64,000 nt of DNA, from positions 4,478,278 to 4,542,277 of the forward strand of contig NZ_KB217478.1 of assembly GCF_000331305.1 (NCBI RefSeq), given 5' to 3'. This DNA is from Calothrix sp. PCC 7103 (lineage in GTDB: Bacteria; Cyanobacteriota; Cyanobacteriia; Cyanobacteriales; Nostocaceae). The first letter of the stretch is position 1; every line of letters starts with the position of its first letter. The position numbers were made by a program, and so were the translations under genes. The notes under the pieces are model-generated. The model worked only from the letters and a program-made list of their open reading frames with translations, made no database searches and was not told the origin of the DNA. Positions 8,501 through 17,302 of this stretch are shown here, piece after piece.

Positions 8501-8565
8501 AGGGTGCGTGACGCTATTACAATTATTAAACTAAGCAAGTGATCTAGTGGCATCACGCACCTTAC
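8501..8565. repeat. Inverted repeat with GGTGCGTGA arms
   Basis: AGGGTGCGTGACGC at 8501-8514 pairs with GCATCACGCACCT ending near 8562. The arms are about 13 bp with one mismatch and one bulge and enclose about 35 bp. Such GGTGCGTGACGC hairpins are common small intergenic repeats in filamentous cyanobacteria (general knowledge). It overlaps the extended reading frame of ubiX and may have displaced or altered its 5' region. Confidence 0.6.
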
Positions 8566-8622
8566 TTGCGAGGAGCGGGGAGTTAGGAGCTAGGGTTAAA
8601 GTCCCTAGTCCTTTTCTCCTAT

Positions 8623-11025
8623 TTATTCCTCTTCTTCGTAGTCTTCCATGTCATCGTCAACGTCGTCGTCATCGTCGTCATCTTGGTCGATGTCGTCACG
8701 CATGTACATAGAACGCATATCGCCTGTATTGTAGTCTTTACCAATTATAGGAGTTCCATCACTACCAACTGTGACTAAATCGATTTGTTGACGGTAGTAA
8801 TCGACACTCTTAACTTGGACGGCAACACGGTCTCCTAATCGATATGATGCTCGATTTTTTCTTCCGAACAATGCTTGCTGTCGTGCGCGATACTCGTACC
8901 AATCGTCTTTTAATGAGCTTACGTGAACTAAACCCTCTACTCTCAAAGGATTTACAGCATCCTCCGAATCGGTTGCTACTTCAATTTCTACGAAAAAGCC
9001 GTATGATTGAACACCCGTAATGACCCCATTGAAGACTTCACCAATACGCTGTTTCATTAAAGAAGCGCGCTGTAAACCAGCTAAATCAGTTTCGGCTTCT
9101 TGAACTTCTTTCTCACGGTCGTTAAGTTGGGTAATTACACGCGCTAAGTCGCTATGTAATTCGCTTTGCAGTTCAGGTGCAAGAACGTTCCAGTTAATTT
9201 CAGCATGAGATGTTGAAGAACGTAAATTAACTCGTTCTTTAACACGAGTATTACGACGGTCGCGTCCATTTTGAATAAGACTATAATAGACACGCTGCAT
9301 TAGTAAATCTGGATAACGACGCAACGGAGAGCAAAAATGCGTGTACCCACTGGACAATGACAAACCAAAGTGCGGTGCTAATTTAGTAGTGTAATTTGCG
9401 GGTTTAAGTGTGTCTTGAAGAAGATACGTTAACACCTGCTCGGATGCTGACTCGGCAAATACTCGTGTTAGTTGTTGATAGTCAAGTGGCTGAACTTCTA
9501 TATCTTCTGGAAGAGAAAGTTCAACTCCTAAATTAATCGCAAGTTTGAGCATTTCCTGCACATCTTCTGAGTCTGGCACACCTTGAACACGCCAAATTGC
9601 TGGAACTCCCAAGGCGCTTAAGTGCGTTGCCATAAGTTGATTAACTAATAATACCAACTCTGTCAACAGCATTCGCATCGGGGAATCGCTCTCAATAAGG
9701 CATCCCAAACTGCCTTCGTCATAATACGGGTTTTGTACTGGTGGCAAATTTAATTGCAAACTACCGCGTGTCAAGCGAATTTGTTTGAGAGCATTGCTAA
9801 GACGAAGCAAGGTTTGCAGCAAGTCAATAGTTTCGGTGGAGTCCTTGGGTTTTCTACCTTTGGTAGTAGTGCCCTCATTAGTGCCATCGAGAACCGCATT
9901 TGCTTGTTCCTCGGTCATAAACTTGTCTACTTTGACAACACTAGGTTGAATTTCCCATTTCAGGACATTACCAGTTCGTGCTTCTAAAGTAATTAAAAAT
10001 GAAATTGCCAAACGGTCGTTACCAGGAAGTAAAGCACATTTTTCTGAAACTCCCGGAGGTAACATTGGCAATACAAGTTCTCCGAGATATACCGACCGTC
10101 CACGTTTGAGGGCTTCGCGGTCTAGAATTTCATCGGGCAAAATAAAATGTGTAAGGTCGCTGATGTGGAAACCTAATAACCAATTACCATTTGGCGTTGG
10201 TTCCAAAGTCAAAGCGTTTTCAATATTATTTGAATCAACTTCGGTACCAATTGCAATAGTAAATTTCTCTCGCAAGTCGAGCCGATTTTTCAAATCTGCT
10301 TTTAACAGCTTTTTAGGTAACTTCGATGCGGCATCAAGTACTGCATCAGAAAAAGTACGCGAAAGGTCATGTTTGCAAGTTACCAAATCGATGTCGGCAG
10401 CAGCTTCGGCATCGCTACCAAGAACTTGGACGACTCGACCGAGTGGTGGATACTGTGCAAGTGGGTAACGTAACACCTCAACATGAGCAAGGTGATCAAT
10501 TGCTTCCCCTAAAGCTTCGAGATTACCATTACTCGCTAAAAGTTTTAACTCAAATAGCAAACGGTCATCTAGAGGTACCGCACGATAACCACCTTCGACC
10601 TGTTTTATTCTGGCTAATAAAGTATGGTTAGAACGTTCTAAAATTAACTTGACTTCGCCTTCTGGAGAACGGCGCCTTGAGCCTTCTTTTAAAACCCTGA
10701 CCAAAACGCGGTCGCCATTCCAAGCATTACTCAAATGGCTCTCGCGAACGTAAATATCTTCTGCCCCTTCCACATCTTGGATAGCGAAGCAAAAACCCTT
10801 ACTCGAACAACGAAGTTTAGCTTCAATAAGTCCTTCCTCGGTTACACGGCGATATTTGCCCCGCTCTTTCACCAATATCCCGATTTTTTCGAGGACCTCC
10901 AAAGCAATATGAAGTTTTTGCAAGTTGGCTTCATCTTCGCAGCCAAGTTTTTTCTCCAGCAGTTTACGAGCTACCAATTTATCATCGGTGAAATTGGCAA
11001 GGAGTGTAGCGATTGAAAATTCCAT
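8623..11025 (-). CDS. rnr: RNase R/RNase II family 3'-5' exoribonuclease with acidic C-terminal tail
   Basis: This processive 3'-5' exonuclease degrades RNA in the cytosol. The 800-residue product has an N-terminal winged-helix/cold-shock region (to about 200), the RNB catalytic domain (about 240-600) and a C-terminal S1 domain (about 660-755). In the RNB domain the acidic metal site is visible around LGFHISDLTHFILPDEILDREALKRG, with the S-V-Y-L-G segment and later PLRRYPDLLMQR. The S1 domain contains GEVFNGVITGVQSYGFFVE. The last 26 residues are almost all Asp/Glu, unlike the Lys-rich tail of E. coli RNase R. The ATG at 11025 starts directly at a conserved-looking MEFSIATLL. It is usually annotated as VacB/RNase II family in cyanobacteria, so the symbol is by family resemblance. 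Confidence 0.9.
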   Translation of the reverse strand: MEFSIATLLANFTDDKLVARKLLEKKLGCEDEANLQKLHIALEVLEKIGILVKERGKYRRVTEEGLIEAKLRCSSKGFCFAIQDVEGAEDIYVRESHLSNAWNGDRVLVRVLKEGSRRRSPEGEVKLILERSNHTLLARIKQVEGGYRAVPLDDRLLFELKLLASNGNLEALGEAIDHLAHVEVLRYPLAQYPPLGRVVQVLGSDAEAAADIDLVTCKHDLSRTFSDAVLDAASKLPKKLLKADLKNRLDLREKFTIAIGTEVDSNNIENALTLEPTPNGNWLLGFHISDLTHFILPDEILDREALKRGRSVYLGELVLPMLPPGVSEKCALLPGNDRLAISFLITLEARTGNVLKWEIQPSVVKVDKFMTEEQANAVLDGTNEGTTTKGRKPKDSTETIDLLQTLLRLSNALKQIRLTRGSLQLNLPPVQNPYYDEGSLGCLIESDSPMRMLLTELVLLVNQLMATHLSALGVPAIWRVQGVPDSEDVQEMLKLAINLGVELSLPEDIEVQPLDYQQLTRVFAESASEQVLTYLLQDTLKPANYTTKLAPHFGLSLSSGYTHFCSPLRRYPDLLMQRVYYSLIQNGRDRRNTRVKERVNLRSSTSHAEINWNVLAPELQSELHSDLARVITQLNDREKEVQEAETDLAGLQRASLMKQRIGEVFNGVITGVQSYGFFVEIEVATDSEDAVNPLRVEGLVHVSSLKDDWYEYRARQQALFGRKNRASYRLGDRVAVQVKSVDYYRQQIDLVTVGSDGTPIIGKDYNTGDMRSMYMRDDIDQDDDDDDDVDDDMEDYEEEE

Positions 11026-11762
11026 GCAGTGAACCGACCTTTGGTCAAAACATCATTTGTTGTTGTGTTGTTGAAACGGGTTCACGACTCACTCCACATG
11101 CTTGTACATTTTAATTTGCCCTCAAATATACATGTTAAGGACAAACGAAGTCGAGTAAAGCAAGAAGGGCCAATCTACACACGTAGAATATATAGATAGG
11201 CCTGTAAGCGTTTACCAACTCTTACTGCACGCCACGAAGAGCGAGTTTGGTTCGTCAAAGTTTTAACGCTTTCATGAACAATCGTACAAAGCACCCCTAA
11301 AAATACAACACAGTTTATCTAGGAATCACTGGTTTCCGGACGGTCGCGCTCAAGAACGCTGTTATGTACTTTGAATGAATGCTCATGGAGCATTTTAACT
11401 ACGAGAAACTGTAGGCGAACCCAACTGCACCACATGTAGAATCGGTAACAATTAGGTAAACAGTTCAACAAGCTGTGAGGGTGAACCTTACCTTCACTAT
11501 TGTAGATTTAGAGCGTACTTCCAGAAAATACTTCTGGATATCAAATCAGGTAATTAGTATAGCATTGCTTTTTGTAACACCTAGAAAAATTAGTGCTTCT
11601 CAAAAAAAATCATTCTGCTACAATCGTAAGCGTGTACTCATATCATTTAAGAGTTTGTGGCTTGAAGTATCTGTAACTTGATTACTGTACAAGGTCGCGT
11701 TGCAACTAGCACACCGTTTATACCATTTCATGCATTATTGAAGAGTTTGGTAATAATTATTT
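11026..11762. other. 737-bp intergenic region, no gene recognised
   Basis: This divergent region between the exoribonuclease (minus strand) and the next + strand gene must contain at least two promoters. A 68-codon open frame at 11475-11681 has no recognisable protein features or ribosome binding site and is rejected. No tRNA-like T-arm or known small RNA was recognised, although a small regulatory RNA cannot be excluded. The base composition is slightly richer in G+C than other intergenic stretches at 11200-11450. Confidence 0.5.
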
Positions 11763-12827
11763 ATGTTGGGTTCGTTTCTTAGCTCATATCCCACGGGCAG
11801 TCTTTTAACCGAACTAGTCCAGATCTACAACGGTAAGTATATTGTTAAGGCAACTTTACAAATTGAGGCTGTGACTCGCGCGACCGCAATGGCATCTGCT
11901 GAAACTCTGGAAACAGCCGAAGATTCTGCAAGACAAAGAGTTCTTACGTTTTTTGGCGGTGATGGAATACAAAAAGAAGCATATTCTTCAAGTATTATTA
12001 CTCAGCAACCATTACCAGTACCACCAGAAGAAGCAAAACCTGTACAAGCTTCTTTAAGTATTGATAATTCTGTCCATCAAAATAATGGCGCCAAAACTGT
12101 TGAAACAAATCTTGATACAACTTTGCCAGTAGAGATAGGAACATCGCCACAAAGTGATTTTAGTACTGTCTCAGCCAGTCCAGACAATAATGTATTAAAT
12201 GAAACTGATGTTTCAGATATTGAACTACCACCAGTAGAAGAAATTGTGGCACCATCTAAAACAAAAGCAAAAAGTAAAAATACTCAACAATTACGGCAAT
12301 TTAGAGAACCAGATTCGCTCTCAGCAGACGTAGCACAAATAAGTCAAGTATCAGAAGTTACACATATTAATGGATTTAAAGAACCATCATTTGATACATA
12401 TGACGAATTTTCAGCCAAAGAACCATTGTTTGAGCCATTAGAAACAACAATTCCGACAGTAAATACTCTGCCAAACAACGTTACACCTTTTACAGGACGT
12501 AATTACAACCCGCCAGAAGAAATTGAACTGCCACCAGTTGATATACCAGCGGAGCAACCGACAAACACAACTTCTACAGGTACAACCAAACGTAAAAAGA
12601 AAACCACCGATACTAGCGACCAATCAGACGACATCGCCAAAATCGGTATTGAAATGCAGCGCTTAGGGTGGACAACCGAACAAGGAAGAGATTATTTAAT
12701 TAAACAGTACAACAAACGTTCGCGTCATTTATTAACATCTGATGAGCTACGCGATTTTCGCTCTTTCCTCGAATCTCAGTCAACACCCGATGACCCTCTT
12801 GCCTTTGACCCTATTGCTGGATTTTGA
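11763..12827 (+). CDS. Conserved cyanobacterial two-domain protein of unknown function
   Basis: The 354-residue protein has an N-terminal domain (residues 1-65) with the pattern LTELVQIYNGKYIVKATLQI, then VTRATAMASAETLETAEDSARQRVL, which looks like a small alpha/beta fold. A 200-residue disordered linker rich in Pro, Thr, Ser and Gln follows. The C-terminal 60-residue helical domain contains IGIEMQRLGWTTEQGRDYLI and KRSRHLLTSDELRDFRSFLE. The N-terminal pattern weakly resembles Rad52/Rad22-type single-strand annealing domains, in which tissue of the form 'xxGKYIVxATL...AETxExAEDxAR' recurs. I cannot confirm this by eye. The gene stands alone on the + strand and ends at a perfect palindrome shared with the convergent clpP. 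Confidence 0.65.
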   Translation: MLGSFLSSYPTGSLLTELVQIYNGKYIVKATLQIEAVTRATAMASAETLETAEDSARQRVLTFFGGDGIQKEAYSSSIITQQPLPVPPEEAKPVQASLSIDNSVHQNNGAKTVETNLDTTLPVEIGTSPQSDFSTVSASPDNNVLNETDVSDIELPPVEEIVAPSKTKAKSKNTQQLRQFREPDSLSADVAQISQVSEVTHINGFKEPSFDTYDEFSAKEPLFEPLETTIPTVNTLPNNVTPFTGRNYNPPEEIELPPVDIPAEQPTNTTSTGTTKRKKKTTDTSDQSDDIAKIGIEMQRLGWTTEQGRDYLIKQYNKRSRHLLTSDELRDFRSFLESQSTPDDPLAFDPIAGF

Positions 12828-12850
12828 TGGTGCCTAACAAATGTAGATAA

Positions 12851-12890
12851 ATAAATGTAAAGACCGTACATGTACGGTCTCTACATCTAT
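12851..12890. terminator. Bidirectional palindromic terminator between the unknown gene and clpP
   Basis: A perfect 20-bp palindrome (AGACCGTACA at 12861-12870 with its complement at 12871-12880) is extended by TGTA/TACA pairs on both sides. It sits between two convergent genes and ends near a T-rich stretch on each side. Its AGAC...GTCTCTAC edges relate it to the GTAGAGACG repeat family. Confidence 0.65.
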
Positions 12891-12907
12891 ATATATGGGT
12901 TATTGTG

Positions 12908-13516
12908 TTACGCAACAACAGCCATAGGACGACTACCAGCGGAGTGACGGTTAATAACTTGGTCGATTAAACCATATTCCTTAGACTCTTCAGGTGACAT
13001 AAAAAAGTCACGCTCGGTATCTTCAGATATTTGCTCGTAGGGTTTACCTGTATGTTCTGCAAGATATTCATTCAGGCGCCGTTTGTGGTAAAGAATTTCT
13101 TTAGCCTGAATTTCGATATCCGTTGCTTGACCTTGGGCACCACCTAAAGGTTGGTGAATCATAATTCGCGAATGAGGCAGACTCATACGCTTACCTTTTG
13201 CACCAGCGCTTAAAAGAAAAGCGCCCATGCTTGCCGCAAGTCCTGTACAAATTGTACACACGTCCGAACGGATGTACTTCATTGTATCAAATATACCCAT
13301 ACCCGCTGTCACTGAGCCACCGGGAGAGTTGATATACATATAGATATCTTTTTCTGCGTCTTCAGCGTCCAGAAATAAAAGTTGAGCAACAATTAGGTTA
13401 GCCACATTGCTATCAATCGGTTGCCCTAAGAAAATAATCCGCTCACGTAAGAGTCGTGAGTAAATATCAAAGGCGCGCTCGCCCCGACCCGATTGTTCAA
13501 TAACGATAGGAATCAT
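12908..13516 (-). CDS. clpP: ATP-dependent Clp protease proteolytic subunit
   Basis: This is the serine peptidase core of Clp, which works as tetradecamers with ClpA/C/X-type unfoldases in the cytosol. At 202 residues it has the usual length. The catalytic triad is visible: Ser in [11 protein letters not shown] (about residue 97), His in [11 protein letters not shown] (about 122) and Asp in [15 protein letters not shown] (about 171). The substrate-binding [19 protein letters not shown] segment is intact. The ATG at 13516 gives [20 protein letters not shown], a canonical N terminus. Cyanobacteria carry several clpP paralogues; the presence of all triad residues excludes a ClpR-type inactive subunit. 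It is monocistronic by position. Confidence 0.96.
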   Translation of the reverse strand: MIPIVIEQSGRGERAFDIYSRLLRERIIFLGQPIDSNVANLIVAQLLFLDAEDAEKDIYMYINSPGGSVTAGMGIFDTMKYIRSDVCTICTGLAASMGAFLLSAGAKGKRMSLPHSRIMIHQPLGGAQGQATDIEIQAKEILYHKRRLNEYLAEHTGKPYEQISEDTERDFFMSPEESKEYGLIDQVINRHSAGSRPMAVVA

Positions 13517-13598
13517 GTAGCTTTATTGAGTTATTTTAGGTATATTTTATCGATTTAAACGCGAGTGTCGCTGTCCAATTAACCGAACAACTAAACTA

Positions 13599-13666
13599 AG
13601 AAACCGGGCTTCTTTATGAAAAGCTATCATTTATAACAAAACATGTAACATAGAAGCCCGGTTTCT
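13599..13666. repeat. GAAACCGGGCTTC-type palindromic repeat, copy 2
   Basis: AGAAACCGGGCTTCT at 13599-13613 and its exact complement AGAAGCCCGGTTTCT at 13652-13666 flank a 38-bp AT-rich spacer. It lies upstream of clpP, about 80 bp from its start codon. Confidence 0.75.
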
Positions 13667-13815
13667 AGGCTTTACGTTAACTATATATAACTTTACTAGC
13701 TTCTTCACTATCGTCTTCCGGATTGAATCATCCGAAAGAGGTAGATAAATAGTACAAGCTGCATTATGATGTGGTACCCTATGCTGCCCCTGCTATCTAT
13801 CCAGAGAGAGAAGCT

Positions 13816-13968
13816 ATGTTTGAAAAACTGTTACAAGCTGCTATAGCTACTTGTTTGCTTCAACTGTTAGCAACAATAAGCACAACTTCTGTAAGTCCTA
13901 CCAAAACATCACCAACCCTGGTAGAAAGACCTGAGCCAATCGCCCAAACATCATTATATATTAAATAG
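13816..13968 (+). CDS. Possible small secreted or membrane peptide gene
   Basis: An open frame beginning at the ATG at 13816 (the frame extends to 13771) encodes 50 residues. They start MFEKLLQAAIATCLLQLL and are followed by a Ser/Thr/Pro-rich tail. AGAGAGAAG precedes the ATG. The N-terminal hydrophobic stretch could be a signal peptide. Support is weak: the frame is short, nothing is recognised in it, and it lies in a 500-bp gap before the DUF255 gene. Confidence 0.3.
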   Translation: MFEKLLQAAIATCLLQLLATISTTSVSPTKTSPTLVERPEPIAQTSLYIK

Positions 13969-14018
13969 TCAGAAGCGCTAAACTGGATGAGAAGGCTTAC
14001 AGAAGTGCATCGAAAATT

Positions 14019-16085
14019 ATGACTAATCGCCTTGCTCAAGCAAAAAGCCTCTATCTTCGCAAGCACGCAGAAAATCCTATAGATTGGTGGTACTGGTGTG
14101 ATGAAGCCTTAGCCACTGCATTATCAGAAAATAAACCTATATTTCTTTCCATTGGTTACTCAAGTTGCCATTGGTGTACAGTTATGGAAGGAGAGGCTTT
14201 TTCAAATCTGGAAATTGCCTCTTATATAAATGCGAATTATCTGCCCATTAAGGTAGACCGTGAGGAACGTCCCGACCTTGATAGTATTTACATGCAATCG
14301 CTACAAATGATGAGCGGTCAAGGTGGATGGCCTTTAAATGTATTTTTATCACCAGAAGATTTGGTACCATTTTATGCTGGTACATATTTCCCGATTGACC
14401 CTCACTACGGTCGTGCGGGTTTTTTACAAGTCTTACAAGCACTGCGTCAATATTACGATACAGAAAAAGCCGATTTACAAAAACGTAAGGCGGTTATATT
14501 AGAAGCATTACTTGAAGGTGCTGTTTTAGATGCAGGTTCTGTAACTGAGGCTGAAGATAATGAGTTATTGCATCGAGGTTGGGCAACTAGTGTAAAAATT
14601 ATTACGCCACAACAGCAAGGAAATCGGTTTCCAATGATTAGTTATGCTGAGTTAGCATTACGTGGAACTCGATTTAACTTTGAATCAGATTATGATGCAA
14701 AAACTTGTTGCCGACAGCGTGCTATTGATTTAGCATTAGGTGGAATTTTTGACCATGTGGCAGGTGGATTTCATCGGTATACGGTGGACTCGACGTGGAC
14801 GGTGCCGCACTTTGAGAAAATGCTTTATGATAACGGGCAAATAGTTGAGTATTTTGCCAACATCTGGAGTGCAGGATTTACTGAGCCAGCGTTTGAAAGG
14901 GCTGTTGCTTTAACTGTAGAATGGTTAAAAAGAGAAATGGCGGCGCCTGATGGTTACTTTTATGCAGCACAAGATGCTGATAATTTTACCAACCCAAATG
15001 AAGTGGAGCCAGAAGAAGGCGCCTTTTACGTATGGAGTTACACCGAACTAGAAAAATTACTCACAAAACAAGAACTAACGGAATTACAGCAGCAGTTTAC
15101 TTTTACTACTAACGGGAATTTTGAAGGTAAAAATGTATTGCAGCGGCACCATGCAATACAACTTAGCGATACAGTAGAGAGAGCTTTACAAAAATTATTT
15201 ATTGCGCGTTACGGTGCAGCGAGTAATGAGATAAAAAGTTACACACCCGCACGTAACAATCATGAAGCCAAAACTATAGAGTGGAAAGGACGCATTCCTC
15301 CTGTCACCGATACAAAAATGATTGTTGCCTGGAACAGTTTAATGATTTCAGGTTTAGCAAGAGCTTATATAGTCTTTCGTTCTCCGGTTTATTTAGAGCT
15401 AGCAACCAATGCTGCTAATTTTATTCTGAATAATCAGCGTGTGGATGGGCGCCTGCACCGTTTAAATTATGAAGGAGAGGCAACTTTACCAGCACAGTCA
15501 GAAGATTATGCCTTTTTTATCAAAGCACTTCTCGACCTACACGCTACTAAGCACGACTCACTCAGCACTCATAACTTTCTAGAAGCAGCGATTTCATTGC
15601 AAGAGGAATTTGATAAATATTTATGGAGTGCTGACTTGGGTGGGTACTTCAATGCAGCTAGTGACAGTAGTCAAGAATTGATTATTCGAGAACGCAATTA
15701 CCAAGATAGTGCAATTCCTTCAGCGAATGGAGTTGCAGTTGCAAATCTTGTACGTCTTGCTTTGCTTACTGATAATTTATATTACTTAGATTTAGCAGAA
15801 AAAAGTTTGAAAGCTTTTAGGGGGGTAATGAGTAGCGCTCCCCAAGCTTGTCCTAGTTTGTTTTCTGCTTTAGATTGGTATCGGAATTCAACTTTAATTC
15901 GCACTACTTCAAATCAGATAGACTTATTAATATCTCAGCATATACCGACGGCGGTATTTTCTAAAATATCTAATTTACCTTCTGGTAGTGTTGGTTTGGT
16001 TTGTCAAGGATTAAAATGTCTCCCAGCGCCTGGTAGTATAGAGCAGTTTTTGGAGCAGGTGAGGCAAAGTTCGCAACGGATGTAA
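14019..16085 (+). CDS. DUF255 thioredoxin-domain protein (SSP411/YyaL family)
   Basis: The 688-residue protein opens with the family hallmark LRKHAENPIDWWYWCDEAL and a thioredoxin-like domain (residues 1-165) whose active site is CHWC in SSCHWCTVMEGEAF (about 50). It continues with an alpha/alpha-barrel-type region related to glycosidase-like folds, with HFEKMLYDNGQ and YFYAAQDADN as landmarks. The family is widespread and its biochemical role is uncertain; a redox or nucleotide-sugar epimerase-like function has been proposed only by fold similarity. The last codons and the stop lie in a TAACGGATG repeat (16073-16100) that also supplies the start codon of mobA. The start ATG at 14019 fits the family N terminus. 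Confidence 0.9.
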   Translation: MTNRLAQAKSLYLRKHAENPIDWWYWCDEALATALSENKPIFLSIGYSSCHWCTVMEGEAFSNLEIASYINANYLPIKVDREERPDLDSIYMQSLQMMSGQGGWPLNVFLSPEDLVPFYAGTYFPIDPHYGRAGFLQVLQALRQYYDTEKADLQKRKAVILEALLEGAVLDAGSVTEAEDNELLHRGWATSVKIITPQQQGNRFPMISYAELALRGTRFNFESDYDAKTCCRQRAIDLALGGIFDHVAGGFHRYTVDSTWTVPHFEKMLYDNGQIVEYFANIWSAGFTEPAFERAVALTVEWLKREMAAPDGYFYAAQDADNFTNPNEVEPEEGAFYVWSYTELEKLLTKQELTELQQQFTFTTNGNFEGKNVLQRHHAIQLSDTVERALQKLFIARYGAASNEIKSYTPARNNHEAKTIEWKGRIPPVTDTKMIVAWNSLMISGLARAYIVFRSPVYLELATNAANFILNNQRVDGRLHRLNYEGEATLPAQSEDYAFFIKALLDLHATKHDSLSTHNFLEAAISLQEEFDKYLWSADLGGYFNAASDSSQELIIRERNYQDSAIPSANGVAVANLVRLALLTDNLYYLDLAEKSLKAFRGVMSSAPQACPSLFSALDWYRNSTLIRTTSNQIDLLISQHIPTAVFSKISNLPSGSVGLVCQGLKCLPAPGSIEQFLEQVRQSSQRM

Positions 16086-16100
16086 CGGATGTAACGGATG
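16073..16100. repeat. TAACGGATG tandem repeat, three units
   Basis: GCAACGGATG and two TAACGGATG units run from 16073 to 16100. The TAA stop of the DUF255 gene (16083-16085) and the ATG of mobA (16098-16100) both lie inside the array. Related arrays occur at 40374-40403 and as an inverted pair at 43408-43507. Confidence 0.85.
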
Positions 16101-16712
16101 AGTAAGAAAGTAGCTGCGATTATATTGGCAGGTGGGAAAAGTTCGCGCATGGGGCAAGATAAGGCGATGATACCCGTGGATGGGGCGCCTTTGCTATTAC
16201 GAGTTTATCAAATTGCTTTAGCTTGTGCTGATAGTGTTTATGTAGTTACTCCTTGGCAAGAACGTTATGAAGATTTATTGCCAGTGGGTTGTCAGTTTAT
16301 TCGTGAAGCGCCGTCTCTGAGTAATGATGGAGGAGAAATACAAACACATGGCCCTTTGATAGGTTTTGCTCAAGCTTTAGCACAAGTGAATGTTGAGACT
16401 GAGTGGGTGTTACTTTTAGCTTGTGACTTACCTAATTTGCAGGTGGAAGTGTTACAAAGGTGGATAGAAGGATTGGAGAATAGTTCAAGAGAAGCAATTG
16501 CGGTTTTGGCGAAGCATGAAAAAGGGTGGGAACCTTTGTGTGGTTTTTATCCCAAAAGTTGTTTATTGGAACTTAATAAATATATTAGTGAAGGTGGACG
16601 TTCGTTTCAGCAATGGTTAGACCAAAATATTGTTGATGTTTTGCCTTTTGCTAGTACAGATATGTTTTTTAACTGCAATACACCTGAAGATTTGCGGCGC
16701 CGTTCATTGTAG
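16098..16712 (+). CDS. mobA: Molybdenum cofactor guanylyltransferase
   Basis: MobA transfers GMP from GTP to molybdopterin to make the guanine dinucleotide cofactor of nitrate reductase-type enzymes. The 204-residue product has the nucleotidyltransferase signature AAIILAGGKSSRMGQDKAMI (residues 6-25), a HGPLIGFAQAL loop (about 86) and the metal-binding LLACDLPNL (about 108-116). C-terminal features such as EKGWEPLCGFYPKSC fit the family. The start codon lies within the repeat array at 16073-16100 and no clear ribosome binding site is visible; translational coupling to the upstream gene, which ends 12 bp earlier, is plausible. Confidence 0.92.
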   Translation: MSKKVAAIILAGGKSSRMGQDKAMIPVDGAPLLLRVYQIALACADSVYVVTPWQERYEDLLPVGCQFIREAPSLSNDGGEIQTHGPLIGFAQALAQVNVETEWVLLLACDLPNLQVEVLQRWIEGLENSSREAIAVLAKHEKGWEPLCGFYPKSCLLELNKYISEGGRSFQQWLDQNIVDVLPFASTDMFFNCNTPEDLRRRSL

Positions 16713-16783
16713 GGAAGCATGTTTAAGTTTACAATTATTATCTAAACTTTAATTTATCTTTAAGGTTGCTGCTGCTGCCTACC

Positions 16784-17302
16784 ATGAAACACACACTTTC
16801 CGTACTAGTTGAAGACGAAGCGGGAGTCCTTTCCCGTATATCAGGTTTATTTGCACGTCGTGGTTTTAATATCGAGAGTCTTGCCGTTGGTCCTGCCGAA
16901 CAATCGGGTGTTTCCCGAATTACGATGGTTGTACCTGGTGATGACCGTATTATTGAGCAACTAACCAAACAGCTTTATAAGTTGATTAATGTTCTGAAAG
17001 TTCAGGATATTACAGAAACTCCTTGCGTTGAGCGCGAGCTAATGTTGCTGAAAGTTAATGCAACAAGTAGTAACCGCTCAGAAATTGTTGAGCTTTCTCA
17101 GATATTTCGCGCGCGAGTTGTGGACGTTGCTGAAGATTCGCTGACTTTAGAGGTTGTAGGCGACCCTGGTAAGATGGTCGCGATAGTACAAGTATTGCAA
17201 AAATTTGGGCTTAGGGAAATTGCGCGTACTGGCAAAATAGTTCTGACTCGTGAATCTGGTGTGAACACTGAGTTGTTAAAGTCATTAGAAGCTAAAGTTT
17301 AG
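16784..17302 (+). CDS. ilvH: Acetolactate synthase small (regulatory) subunit
   Basis: This is the regulatory subunit that activates IlvB/IlvG and confers valine feedback inhibition at the first common step of branched-chain amino acid synthesis. The ATG at 16784 ([20 protein letters not shown]) is chosen because this is the conserved family start; the frame opens 6 codons earlier. The 172-residue product has an N-terminal ACT domain ([36 protein letters not shown]) and a second ACT-like C-terminal domain ([18 protein letters not shown]). This is typical length and architecture. It is monocistronic here and not next to ilvB/ilvC. Confidence 0.95.
   Translation: MKHTLSVLVEDEAGVLSRISGLFARRGFNIESLAVGPAEQSGVSRITMVVPGDDRIIEQLTKQLYKLINVLKVQDITETPCVERELMLLKVNATSSNRSEIVELSQIFRARVVDVAEDSLTLEVVGDPGKMVAIVQVLQKFGLREIARTGKIVLTRESGVNTELLKSLEAKV

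Noticed and set aside
11475..11681. 68-codon + strand frame in the gap before 11763
   Set aside because: No recognisable features, no ribosome binding site, composition like intergenic DNA.
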